Assembly: GCF_029541745.1 (NCBI RefSeq)
Contig: NZ_CP089746.1
Span: 3,348,001 to 3,412,000 of the forward strand
Source of the DNA: Streptomyces sp. LX-29
Lineage (GTDB): Bacteria > Actinomycetota > Actinomycetes > Streptomycetales > Streptomycetaceae
Length of the DNA: 64,000 nt
Direction of reading: 5' to 3'
Positions within the stretch are counted from its first letter, which is position 1. Each line of letters opens with the position of its first letter. Made by a program: the position numbers and the translations under genes. Under the pieces are notes generated by a model. The model made no database searches. It worked only from the letters and a program-made list of their open reading frames with translations, and was not told the DNA's origin. Below, one piece after another: positions 1 through 7,775 of the stretch.

Positions 1-53
1 ACTACTTTAGCGGATTTCCCTGGCAGCTCATAATCGAGCTTTTCGGTTCGAAT

Positions 54-67
54 TTCGGCATGCCGAA
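54..67. promoter_or_regulatory. 14-bp perfect palindrome upstream of trpS leader
   Basis: TTCGGCATGCCGAA reads the same on both strands. It lies about 170 bp before the trpS leader peptide in a stretch with no gene, so it could be an operator or the end of an upstream unit outside the window. Function is not known. The rest of 1-223 shows no convincing gene. Confidence 0.3.
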
Positions 68-223
68 GTCGTTCCCGATCAGGGGCCGTGCAGTGGTGAT
101 TTGCCGCCGGTGCGGCTCGAAGCGCTGCCCCGTCGTCCCCGTGGGACTCCGTGACAACTCGGAGAACACTACATGACACTCCGAGCGGCTTCAAACCTGT
201 GGCCGAGGGAGTGTCGGGCGCGT

Positions 224-277
224 ATGGTCGCTCGCATGCGAACGCGTGCGCTGATCCGACCTTGGTGGGCCGCCTGA
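224..277 (+). CDS. trpS1 leader peptide with tandem Trp codons
   Basis: The 17-codon ORF reads MVARMRTRALIRPWWAA and stops at 275-277. Two adjacent TGG codons (263-268) sit three codons before the stop, the usual layout of an attenuation sensor. A GAGGGAG ribosome-binding site lies at 205-211. An internal ATG at 236 is an alternative start. It lies 128 nt before the tryptophanyl-tRNA synthetase gene. From the literature I recall that the auxiliary S. coelicolor trpS1 is controlled by ribosome-mediated attenuation, and this ORF fits that scheme. Confidence 0.72.
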   Translation: MVARMRTRALIRPWWAA

Positions 278-330
278 CCGGCGGCCGCAGACGCGCATGC
301 ATGAACACGGCGGCCGCCTCGGCGGCCGTT
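263..330 (+). promoter_or_regulatory. Trp attenuator (four-segment leader RNA)
   Basis: Segment 1 is GGCCGCC (268-274), within and just after the Trp codons. Segment 2 is GGCGGCCG (280-287). Segment 3 is CGGCCGCC (311-318) and segment 4 is GGCGGCCG (321-328). Pairs 1:2 and 3:4 are mutually exclusive with 2:3. A ribosome stalled at the Trp codons would mask segment 1, allow 2:3 and so prevent the 3:4 terminator. No clear T-run follows 328, which is common in Streptomyces. Confidence 0.68.
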
Positions 331-404
331 CGCATCTCCGCAGCCCTGCGGGACCGGCCGATCCGGAGCGGCGGCCCCGATACAGGGGATGAGGGAACAC
401 TGCG

Positions 405-1433
405 ATGGCAGAGCTGGCAGGACGGCCGGGGCGACGCACCTTCAGCGGGATCAAGCCCAGTGGACATCTGACACTGGGGAACTATCTGGGGGCCATGCGC
501 CACTGGGTGGAAGAGGAGCAGCACCGCGCGGACGCGCTGTTCTGCGTGGTGGACCTGCACGCGCTCACCGTGGAGCACGACCCCGCGCGGGTGCGGCGCC
601 TCAGCCGGCAGACCGCCACGCTGCTGCTGGCGGCCGGGCTCGACCCGGAGCTGTGCACCGTCTTCGTCCAGAGCCATGTGGACGAGCACGCGCGGCTGTC
701 CTATCTGATGGAGTGCACCGCGGCCGACGGCGAGATGCGGCGCATGATCCAGTACAAGGAGAAGGCCGCGCGGGAGGCCGCGCGGGGCCGCAGCGTACGG
801 CTGTCGCTGCTCACCTATCCGGCGTTGATGGCGGCGGACATCCTGGCGTACGGGACGGACGAGGTGCCTGTGGGCGACGACCAGACGCAGCACGTCGAGC
901 TCTGCCGTGATCTGGCGCTGCGCTTCAACCAGCGGTACGGGCCGGTCTTCCGGGTGCCTCGGGCCTCCTACCCGCAGGTGGCCGCCCGCGTCATGGATCT
1001 GCGGGACCCCACGGTGAAGATGGGCAAGTCACACGCCGAGACGAGCGGGATCGTCTATCTGCTGGACGAGCCGGACGCGGTGCGCCGGAAGGTGATGCGG
1101 GCGGTCACGGACAGCGGGGCCGAGGGCGGGATGGAGTACGACCCGCAGGAGCGGCCGGGGGTGGCGAACCTGCTGGACGTGCTGGCGGCGTGCACCGGGG
1201 GCAAGCCCCAGGAGCTGGCCGAGGAGTACACCTCGTACGGCGCCCTGAAGAAGGACACCGCCGAGGCCGTGGTGGAGCTGCTGCGGCCGCTGCGGCGACG
1301 GCACGCGGAGCTGTGCGCCGAGCCCTCCTATATGGAGGGGGTGCTGCGGGAGGGGGCGGAGCGGGCCCGGGCGCTGGCGCGGCCGCGCGTGGACGCCGCC
1401 TACGCGGCGGTCGGGCTGCTGCCGCCCGGATGA
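405..1433 (+). CDS. trpS1: Tryptophanyl-tRNA synthetase, auxiliary (TrpRS1 type)
   Basis: Cytoplasmic class Ic synthetase of 342 aa that charges tRNA-Trp. The HIGH-like signature appears as PSGHLTLGNYLG near residues 18-29 and the KMSKS-like loop as KMGKS at 205-209. The protein closely resembles, from memory, the S. coelicolor auxiliary TrpRS1, which is resistant to indolmycin, rather than the housekeeping enzyme. The start is supported by GAGGG nine nt before ATG. The Trp-codon leader just upstream suggests induction when charged tRNA-Trp is low. Its 3' end overlaps the convergent regulator gene by 34 nt. Resistance itself is inferred, not visible. Confidence 0.93.
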   Translation: MAELAGRPGRRTFSGIKPSGHLTLGNYLGAMRHWVEEEQHRADALFCVVDLHALTVEHDPARVRRLSRQTATLLLAAGLDPELCTVFVQSHVDEHARLSYLMECTAADGEMRRMIQYKEKAAREAARGRSVRLSLLTYPALMAADILAYGTDEVPVGDDQTQHVELCRDLALRFNQRYGPVFRVPRASYPQVAARVMDLRDPTVKMGKSHAETSGIVYLLDEPDAVRRKVMRAVTDSGAEGGMEYDPQERPGVANLLDVLAACTGGKPQELAEEYTSYGALKKDTAEAVVELLRPLRRRHAELCAEPSYMEGVLREGAERARALARPRVDAAYAAVGLLPPG

Positions 1434-2494
1434 CCCGCTCCGGGCTCGGGCGGCGCGGTCCGCCCGCCGCCCGAGCGGCCGTGGGCCCCGGTGGTCGGCC
1501 GGCTGCTGGAGAAGGCGGCGCGGTAGTCGCGCGGGCTGGTGGCGAGGCGGCTGGCGAAGTGCTGCCGCATGGTGATCTCGCTGCCGAAGCCCGCGCGACG
1601 GGCCACCTCGGGGATGGGCAGGTCGGTGCGTTCCAGCAGCTTCTGGGCCGCCGCCAGCCGCTGCTCCAGCAGCCAGCGCAGTGGGGTGGTGCCGGTGGTG
1701 GCGGCGAAGTGGCGGGCGAAGGAGCGCGCGGACATCCCGGCCCAGCGGGCCAGCTCCGCCACGGTGAGTGGTTCGTGGAGGTGTCGCAGGGCGCGCTCTC
1801 GTACGGACGCCAGCGCGTCGTCGTCCCGGTCGACGGCCGGCGTGGGGCGCTCGATGAACTGTGCCTGGCCGCCGGCGCGGAAGGGCGCGGTGACCATCGA
1901 GCGGGCGATGGCGGCGGCGGCCTCCGCGCCGTGGGCCGTGCGGACCAGGTGCAGGCAGAGGTCGATGCCGGCGGCCGTGCCGGCCGAGGTCCAGATGTTG
2001 TCATCCTCGATGAACAGCGCGTCGGGCTCGACGGCGACCTCGGGGTAGCGCTCGCGTAGCAGGTCGGTGAAGCGCCAGTGGGTGATCGCGCGGCGCCCGT
2101 CGAGCAGCCCGGCCTGGGCGAGGGTGAAGGCGCCGCCGCAGAGCGCGGCCACCGGGATGCCGGCGGCATGGGCGCGGCGCAGGGCCTCCAGCACGGGGGC
2201 CGGTGCCGGGGTGATGCGGTCGTCGAGGCCGGGGACGACGACGAGGTCCGCCCGGAGCATCCAGTCGAGGGTGCGGTCGGGGGTGAGGGTGAGCCCGCCG
2301 GGGATGGCCACGGGGGTGTGGTCGACGGCGCACCGGCGCAGCTCGAACGGCGGGACGCCCCGGTCGGTACGGTCGACGCCCCAGACCTCGGTGATGACGG
2401 AGACGTCGAAGGCGCGGATGCCGGGGATGGCGACCAGGGCGATGCGCTGCGGTCGCGTCCGCGGCCGGGGGTCCGGCTGCTGCATGCCCGCCAT
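1400..2494 (-). CDS. GlxA-type AraC regulator with DJ-1/PfpI domain
   Basis: A 364-aa cytoplasmic regulator. The N-terminal half (about 16-185) is a DJ-1/PfpI-like amidotransferase fold with the nucleophile-elbow segment AALCGGAF. The C-terminal part (about 225-320) has two AraC-type helix-turn-helix motifs (VAELARWAGMSARSFARHF and VARRAGFGSEITMRQHF). The tail is low complexity and runs into the 3' end of trpS1 on the other strand. It is divergent from a cysteine hydrolase with 86 bp between them, so it probably controls that gene and itself. The effector is unknown. Confidence 0.88.
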   Translation of the reverse strand: MAGMQQPDPRPRTRPQRIALVAIPGIRAFDVSVITEVWGVDRTDRGVPPFELRRCAVDHTPVAIPGGLTLTPDRTLDWMLRADLVVVPGLDDRITPAPAPVLEALRRAHAAGIPVAALCGGAFTLAQAGLLDGRRAITHWRFTDLLRERYPEVAVEPDALFIEDDNIWTSAGTAAGIDLCLHLVRTAHGAEAAAAIARSMVTAPFRAGGQAQFIERPTPAVDRDDDALASVRERALRHLHEPLTVAELARWAGMSARSFARHFAATTGTTPLRWLLEQRLAAAQKLLERTDLPIPEVARRAGFGSEITMRQHFASRLATSPRDYRAAFSSSRPTTGAHGRSGGGRTAPPEPGAGHPGGSSPTAA

Positions 2495-2580
2495 GCTGTC
2501 AGAACGGCTGGCAGAAATCCATCGATGCTCGGCGTTGCCGCCACTGTGCGGGGCGCCTACGGCCCGGCAGGCTCAGGGGC

Positions 2581-3192
2581 ATGGATATCGCACAGAACGC
2601 AGCGCTGGTGGTCATCGACGTACAGAAGGGCTTCGACGACCCCGTGCACTGGGGCCCGCGGGACAACCCGGCCGCCGAGGAGAACATCACGGCCCTGATC
2701 GACGCCTGGCAGTCGACCGGCCGCCCGGTCGTCTTCGTCCGGCACGACTCGCCCAAGCCGAACTCGCCGCTGCGGCCGGGCCAGGAGGGCAACGACTTCA
2801 AGGACGTCGTGGCGTCCCGGCGCGGGAAGGGGAGCGGGCCGGAGGTCCTCATCACCAAGACCGTGAACTCGGCCTTCTACGGCACGCCGGACCTGAGGGA
2901 ATGGCTGGACGCGCTGCCCCACGGCGAAGCCGCCGAGGGACAGGGTCGGCAGCTCGTGGTGACCGGCATCCAGACCAACATGTGCTGCGAGACGACGGCC
3001 CGCATGGGCGGCAACCTGGGCTACGAGGTGTTCTTCGCGCTGGACGCCACCCACACCTTCGACCTGGAGGGGCCCGACGGCTGGAAGCTGACGGCCCAGG
3101 AGCTGGCGCGGGCCACCGCGGTCTCGCTGCACGGCGGCGGGTTCGCGAAGGTGGTGACGACCAAGGAGCTCGTCGCCGCGGCGAGCAGCTAG
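2581..3192 (+). CDS. Isochorismatase-like cysteine hydrolase
   Basis: A 203-aa enzyme of the isochorismatase/nicotinamidase-like superfamily. The catalytic triad is visible: Asp13 in VVIDVQKG, a Lys in the ITKTVNSAF stretch, and the Cys of QTNMCCETTARMGG. Substrate cannot be told from sequence; relatives hydrolyse isochorismate, nicotinamide or N-carbamoyl compounds. It is divergent from the GlxA-type regulator, a pairing often seen with this family. There is no Shine-Dalgarno. A CAGGCT hexamer at 2568-2573 lies 7 nt before the ATG, which suggests a leaderless mRNA. Confidence 0.88.
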   Translation: MDIAQNAALVVIDVQKGFDDPVHWGPRDNPAAEENITALIDAWQSTGRPVVFVRHDSPKPNSPLRPGQEGNDFKDVVASRRGKGSGPEVLITKTVNSAFYGTPDLREWLDALPHGEAAEGQGRQLVVTGIQTNMCCETTARMGGNLGYEVFFALDATHTFDLEGPDGWKLTAQELARATAVSLHGGGFAKVVTTKELVAAASS

Positions 3193-3204
3193 GTCCGCGG
3201 CCGC

Positions 3205-4014
3205 TCAGCCGTTGCCCGTGGCCAGCTCCTGGCTGCGGTCGCGGGCCGCCTCCAGGGCCGCGATCAGGGCGGCGCGCACCCCGTGGCGCTCCAGTTCGCG
3301 GATGGCGCTGATGGTGGTGCCGGCCGGGGAGGTGACCGCCTCGCGGAGCTTGACCGGGTGCTCGCCGCTGTCGCGGAGCATCACGGCGGCGCCGATCGCG
3401 GCCTGCACGATCAGATCGTGGGCCTTGTCGCGGGGCAGCCCGAGGAGGATGCCCGCGTCGGTCATCGCCTCGACCAGGAAGTAGAAGTAGGCGGGGCCGG
3501 AGCCGGAGAGGGCGGTGGCGGCGTCCTGCTGGGACTCCGGCACCCGCAGCGTCTTGCCGACACCGCCGAAGATCTCCTCGGCGTGGGCGAGGTGCTCCGC
3601 GGTGGCGTGGCTCCCCGGCGAGATGACCGACATGGCCTCGTCCACCAGGGCGGGGGTGTTGGTCATGACGCGGACCACCGGGGTGCCCGCGGCGAGCCGC
3701 GCTTCGAGGAAGGCGGTGGGGATGCCGGCCGCGCCGCTGACGACCAGCCGGTCGGCCGGGACGTGCGGGGCCAGCTCGTCCAGCAGCGCGGCCATGTCCT
3801 GCGGCTTCACGGTGAGGATGAGGGTGTCGGCGGTCTTGGCCGCCTCGGCGTTGGAGACGGCCTCCACGCCGTAGCGGGAGCGCAGCTCCTCGGCGCGCTC
3901 CGCGCGGCGCGCGGTGACCAGCAGGTCGGACGGGGCCCAGCCGCCGCGGATCATGCCGCTCAGCAGTGCCTCGCCGATCTTTCCCGTGCCGAGCACGGCG
4001 ACCTTCTGCGTCAT
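3205..4014 (-). CDS. proC: Pyrroline-5-carboxylate reductase
   Basis: Last step of proline synthesis: NAD(P)H-dependent reduction of pyrroline-5-carboxylate. The 269-aa protein starts MTQKVAVLGTGKIGEALLSG, a Rossmann nucleotide-binding motif. The family signature lies in the C-terminal helical domain, around LREAVTSPAGTTISAIREL. I chose ATG at 4014 because GGGGTGA lies 8 nt before it. The reading frame stays open upstream but that part is a low-complexity extension. Two tandem decamers (ATACGGTCC) sit in the 5' region. Confidence 0.94.
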   Translation of the reverse strand: MTQKVAVLGTGKIGEALLSGMIRGGWAPSDLLVTARRAERAEELRSRYGVEAVSNAEAAKTADTLILTVKPQDMAALLDELAPHVPADRLVVSGAAGIPTAFLEARLAAGTPVVRVMTNTPALVDEAMSVISPGSHATAEHLAHAEEIFGGVGKTLRVPESQQDAATALSGSGPAYFYFLVEAMTDAGILLGLPRDKAHDLIVQAAIGAAVMLRDSGEHPVKLREAVTSPAGTTISAIRELERHGVRAALIAALEAARDRSQELATGNG

Positions 4015-4394
4015 GGTGTCGTTCACCCCATACGGTCCATACGGTCCGGTGCGCGGGGGCCGGCTCCTGCCACGGGCCCGCCCGTCGTCACCCTCTGCCG
4101 TCATCCTCGCACCCCGGGCGGGTGGCGCGAGGCGGCGTCCACCCCTCGGTACGGGGGCGTGTGTCGGGGGCGGGAGGTGCGCTTCGCGCGGTGGCGGCGC
4201 CAGGGGCGCGGCCGCGGCGTATGCGACGCCGCGCGCCGCGCGGGCGTGCGCCGAGACCATTGGAGCCGCTTCCTCCGCTTTGCTGACTCCGTGTTCACAG
4301 GTTGATTACGTAAGGACCGCGCATCGCCACCACCCCTTAGACAAAATGAAGTTGAGTGTCGACGCGACGGAAACGCGCGGCGGAGGGGGCGAGG
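4015..4394. other. Divergent intergenic region proC / small membrane protein
   Basis: No gene seen. The proC side carries two tandem copies of CATACGGTC (about 4028-4046). Nearer the rightward gene are an 8-bp palindrome TTACGTAA (4306-4313) and a TAGACA hexamer (4339-4344) that could be a -10 element. It is less GC-rich than the surrounding DNA, as expected for a divergent promoter region. Confidence 0.4.
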
Positions 4395-4811
4395 ATGACG
4401 ACGATCGGGCGAGCCGGTCGCGGGCTGATAGCCGCCCTGTCGTTACTGCTGCTCGCCGTGCTCATCGTCACCGACTGCGGCTTCGCGCCCACCACGAGGT
4501 CCGCCCCGGGCGCGGGCCGTTCCGCCGCCGGGCCGGCGGCCGAGCCCGTTCAACTCTCCGAGCGGCGGACCGTCGTCACCGACACCCGCCGGCTGCCGCA
4601 CCCCGCCTCCGAGGACTGCGAGGGCCGCCGCCCCGGCGGATCCCCGGTCACCGCCCCCGTCCCCCGCGGCACGCCCCTCTGTGTGGGCGACGCCGACGCC
4701 GACCCGGCCCGGCCGCCCGCCGGGCACGGGGTCCGCCGCACCGGACACCACACCGTCCCGGTGTCGAGATCGAGCGACCTTCCCGTCGCCCTCCAGATAT
4801 TCCGCTGCTGA
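4395..4811 (+). CDS. Small single-pass membrane or secreted protein, unknown
   Basis: A 138-aa protein I do not recognise. It begins with positively charged MTTIGRAGRG followed by a hydrophobic segment (about 9-27), so it is a signal anchor or signal peptide. A Cys follows in the sequence VTDCGF, which is not a proper lipobox. The rest is Pro/Arg-rich with further Cys residues and a terminal Cys. The start is set by GGAGGGGG at 4382-4389 before ATG; the longer GTG start at 4356 has no such site. It precedes the SulP gene on the same strand by 155 bp. Confidence 0.6.
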   Translation: MTTIGRAGRGLIAALSLLLLAVLIVTDCGFAPTTRSAPGAGRSAAGPAAEPVQLSERRTVVTDTRRLPHPASEDCEGRRPGGSPVTAPVPRGTPLCVGDADADPARPPAGHGVRRTGHHTVPVSRSSDLPVALQIFRC

Positions 4812-4966
4812 CCGTCACGGCCGCCGCCGCCCAGCCGCGCGGCGCGAACTCCCTCCCGCGGGCGCCCGATGAGCGGCCCGCCCCGCAGTTCATCCGTTGA
4901 CGAAGTTCACGCAGCGATGCGTCATGTCCCGTCGCCGAGCGCGCGGGGCATGTTGGAGGAACGCCC

Positions 4967-6520
4967 ATGACGAAGCATCTCCCCGACCGAACCGTCTTCC
5001 GCGCCGACTTCACCGCTTCCCTCGTCGTCTTCCTGGTCGCCGTCCCGCTCTGCGTGGGCGTCGCCGTCGCCTCCGGCGTACCGGCCGAACTCGGCCTGAT
5101 AACCGGCATCGTGGGCGGCCTGATAACCGGCCTGCTGCCGGGCAGCAGCCTCCAGGTGAGCGGCCCCGCCGCCGGGCTGACCGTGCTGGTCTACGAGGCG
5201 GTGGACGAGTACGGCCTCGGGACGCTGGGCGTCCTGGTGCTGGCCGCCGGCGCGCTGCAGCTGGCGATGGGCCTGCTGCGGCTCGGCCGCTGGTTCCGCG
5301 CGATCTCCGTGGCCGTGGTGCAGGGCATGCTCGCCGGCATCGGCCTGGTGCTGATCGCCGGGCAGCTGTACGCGCTGGCCGACGCGCCGGCGCCCGGCAG
5401 CGGGCTCGGCAAGCTCGGCCGGCTGCCCGGTCTGGTGACCGACGTGGCCGGCTCCACGGACGCCCTGCAGGCCGTCGGAGTGGGCGCCGGCACCGTGCTG
5501 GTGCTGGTGCTGTGGCCGCTGTGGCGGCGCGGGGCACGGCTGCTGCCGGCCCCGCTGGCGGCGGTGGCGCTGGCCACGGCCGCGACCGCGCTGCTGGACC
5601 TGCCGGTGGCGCGGGTGGAGGTCCAGGGCCTGGTGGACGCCGTGCGGCCGCCGAACGGCGGGGACCTGGCGCGGCTGGCGGAGTTCGGCGTGCTGGGGAC
5701 CGTGCTGGCCTTCGCGCTGATCGCCTCGGCGGAGAGCCTGTTCAGCGCGGCCGCCGTGGACCGGCTGCACGACGGCCCGCGGACCGACTACGACAAGGAG
5801 CTGATCGCCCAGGGCACCGGCAACGCGGTGTGCGGTGTGCTGGGCGCGCTGCCGATGACGGCGGTGATCGTCCGCAGCGCCGCCAACGTCCAGGCCGGCG
5901 CCAGGACCAAGACGTCACGCGTGCTGCACGGCGCCTGGCTGCTGGTCTTCGCGGTGCTCTTCCCCTCGGCGCTGGGCGTGATCCCGGTGTCGGCGCTCGC
6001 GGGCGTGCTCATCCACGCGGGCTGGAAGCTGCTGCCGGTCAGGGAGCTGGCCCCGCTGTGGCGGGAACACCGGGGCGAGGCCGTGGTGCTGGCCGTCACC
6101 GCCGGCGCCATCGTGGTGACCAACATGTTCGAGGGCGTGCTGATCGGCCTGCTGATGGCGGTCGCCAAGTCCGCCTGGGAGACCTCGCATGTGCATGTCG
6201 AGGTCACCGGGCTGGACGACCCCGCGGAGCAGGGGCGCGGCGACCTGGCCCGAGACGCCGGCGACGACGCCGGTCCCGGCACGGGGACCGGCGCGGACGG
6301 CGTGATCCGGGTGCGCGTGCTCGGCAACGCGACCTTCCTGCGGCTGCCGAAGCTGCTGGACGTGCTGGAGGCGCTGCCGCGCGAGCGGTCGGTGGAGCTG
6401 GACCTGAGCGGGCTGCGCCACGTCGACCACGCCTGTGCGATGGCCCTGGCGATCTGGGCCGAGCGGCACAACGCGGTGGTGGACCCGGTGCGCACGGCGG
6501 CGGCGCCGAGCGGACCGTGA
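4967..6520 (+). CDS. SulP family inorganic anion transporter with STAS domain
   Basis: A 517-aa inner-membrane permease of the SulP (SLC26-like) family, which carries sulfate, bicarbonate or related anions. About 11-12 hydrophobic helices fill residues 15-430. The conserved start region (DFTASLVVFLVAVPLCVGVA) and GPAAGLTVLV are typical. A C-terminal STAS domain (about 435-505) ends in the sequence VELDLSGLRHVDHACAMAL. TTGGAGGAA precedes the ATG. The substrate is not determined; no carbonic anhydrase is adjacent to hint at bicarbonate. A strong hairpin follows the stop. Confidence 0.9.
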   Translation: MTKHLPDRTVFRADFTASLVVFLVAVPLCVGVAVASGVPAELGLITGIVGGLITGLLPGSSLQVSGPAAGLTVLVYEAVDEYGLGTLGVLVLAAGALQLAMGLLRLGRWFRAISVAVVQGMLAGIGLVLIAGQLYALADAPAPGSGLGKLGRLPGLVTDVAGSTDALQAVGVGAGTVLVLVLWPLWRRGARLLPAPLAAVALATAATALLDLPVARVEVQGLVDAVRPPNGGDLARLAEFGVLGTVLAFALIASAESLFSAAAVDRLHDGPRTDYDKELIAQGTGNAVCGVLGALPMTAVIVRSAANVQAGARTKTSRVLHGAWLLVFAVLFPSALGVIPVSALAGVLIHAGWKLLPVRELAPLWREHRGEAVVLAVTAGAIVVTNMFEGVLIGLLMAVAKSAWETSHVHVEVTGLDDPAEQGRGDLARDAGDDAGPGTGTGADGVIRVRVLGNATFLRLPKLLDVLEALPRERSVELDLSGLRHVDHACAMALAIWAERHNAVVDPVRTAAAPSGP

Positions 6521-6531
6521 GCTGAACCGAA

Positions 6532-6566
6532 CGCCGAGGCGGGGCCGCCCCCTCCCCGCCTCGGCG
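6532..6566. terminator. Bidirectional terminator, 13-bp stem
   Basis: CGCCGAGGCGGGG (6532-6544) pairs perfectly with CCCCGCCTCGGCG (6554-6566) across a 9-nt loop. It sits between the convergent SulP and oxidoreductase genes, so it can serve both. Confidence 0.8.
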
Positions 6567-6576
6567 CCCGGCCCGT

Positions 6577-7707
6577 TCAGGACATGGCCGGGAGCAGCGG
6601 CACCAGGGAGGGCCGGTTGGCCGCCAGCCGGAGGTTGGCGACGGTCTGGCGTACGACGCGCTCCTTGGCGAACGCGGCGGCGCGGCCGGTCAGCGCCCGC
6701 TCGCGCGGCGAGTCGTCGGCGCGGACGAACTGGATCAGACCGTCGCGGCGGCCCAGGCTCAGGCACTGGATGATGTAGCGGAACCCCAGGGGTTTGGGGG
6801 CCTCGCCACGCGCCTCGGCCAGCAGCACGGAGGCGACGTGCGAACCGGTGGGCAGCGCGGTGGCGCAGCCCATGCGCAGCGGGCCCGCCAGGGGCGAGCC
6901 GGCGGCGGCCGCGTCGCCGGCCACCGAGATCTCGGGGTGCGAGACCGAACGCAGCGCGTCATCGACCCGGATCCGGCCCGTCGGGTCCAGGGCCAGGCCG
7001 GCGGAGGCCGCGAGCGCGCTGTTGGCCGTCATGGCGGCGGCCCAGACCACCACGTCCGCGTCGACGTCGTCGGCGCCGGCCACCCGCAGGCCCTCCTCGA
7101 CGCGCACCCCCAGCCCGCCGAGGGCGGCGCGGACATGGGCCCGGCCCTTCTCGGAGAGCCCGGTGCCGACCTCGCCGGCGGTCAGCAGCCGCACCTGCCA
7201 GCCGGGCGCGGACTCGGCGATCTCGCCGGCGAGCTCGACGCCGGTGAGACCGCCGCCGACCACCGCCACCGAGCCCGGGCCGTCCAGCAGCCGCTTGCGC
7301 AGCTCGGCGCCGGTCTCCACCGTGTACGCGCGGTCCCCGGCGCCCAGGACGCCGCCCTCGGTGCCGGTGCGGCTGCCGAGCGCGTACACCAGCCGGTCGT
7401 AGGGCAGGGTCCGGCCGTCGTCGGTGCGCACCGCGCGGGCGGCGGTGTCGATGCCGACCGCGCGGGCGGCGATGTGGGTGACGGAGGTGCCGGCCAGGAA
7501 CCCGGAGAGCGGACGGGTGACGTCCGTACCGGCGGCGGCCAGCTCGTGCAGACGGACCCGCTCGGTGAAGCGGTCGCTGGGGTCGACGAGGGTGACGTCG
7601 TCGTGCGGGGCCAGCCGCAGCGCGGCCATCAGGCCGGCGTAGCCGGCGCCCAGCACCACGATCTGCCGTCGCTGCGCGTCGCCGTGGCGCGCGTTGCCTC
7701 GGTTCAT
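6577..7707 (-). CDS. FAD-dependent pyridine nucleotide oxidoreductase (NDH-2-like)
   Basis: A 376-aa flavoprotein resembling type II NADH dehydrogenases. The first Rossmann motif VVLGAGYAGLMAALRL binds FAD. A second one, VAVVGGGLTGVELAGEIAE, binds NAD(P)H. The Asp of SVAGDAAAAG contacts FAD. Start ATG 7707 has AAGGAGG five nt upstream; the longer frame has no such site. It lies directly downstream of an ECF41 sigma gene, and a promoter matching the ECF41 consensus lies in the gap, so it is probably that sigma factor's target. The electron acceptor is unknown. Confidence 0.9.
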   Translation of the reverse strand: MNRGNARHGDAQRRQIVVLGAGYAGLMAALRLAPHDDVTLVDPSDRFTERVRLHELAAAGTDVTRPLSGFLAGTSVTHIAARAVGIDTAARAVRTDDGRTLPYDRLVYALGSRTGTEGGVLGAGDRAYTVETGAELRKRLLDGPGSVAVVGGGLTGVELAGEIAESAPGWQVRLLTAGEVGTGLSEKGRAHVRAALGGLGVRVEEGLRVAGADDVDADVVVWAAAMTANSALAASAGLALDPTGRIRVDDALRSVSHPEISVAGDAAAAGSPLAGPLRMGCATALPTGSHVASVLLAEARGEAPKPLGFRYIIQCLSLGRRDGLIQFVRADDSPRERALTGRAAAFAKERVVRQTVANLRLAANRPSLVPLLPAMS

Positions 7708-7738
7708 GTCGCCTCCTTGGCGGGTTGTTCGCCAAGGG

Positions 7739-7765
7739 GACGACACAGCGACCCCGGGTGTGACG
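7739..7765 (-). promoter_or_regulatory. Predicted ECF41 sigma promoter of the oxidoreductase
   Basis: On the minus strand CGTCACA (7765-7759), 16 nt, then CGTC (7742-7739). This matches the consensus I recall for ECF41 sigma factors (TGTCACA, 16 nt, CGTC) except for one base. It lies 32 nt before the oxidoreductase ATG. Confidence 0.68.
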
Positions 7766-7775
7766 GTGAGCCGCG

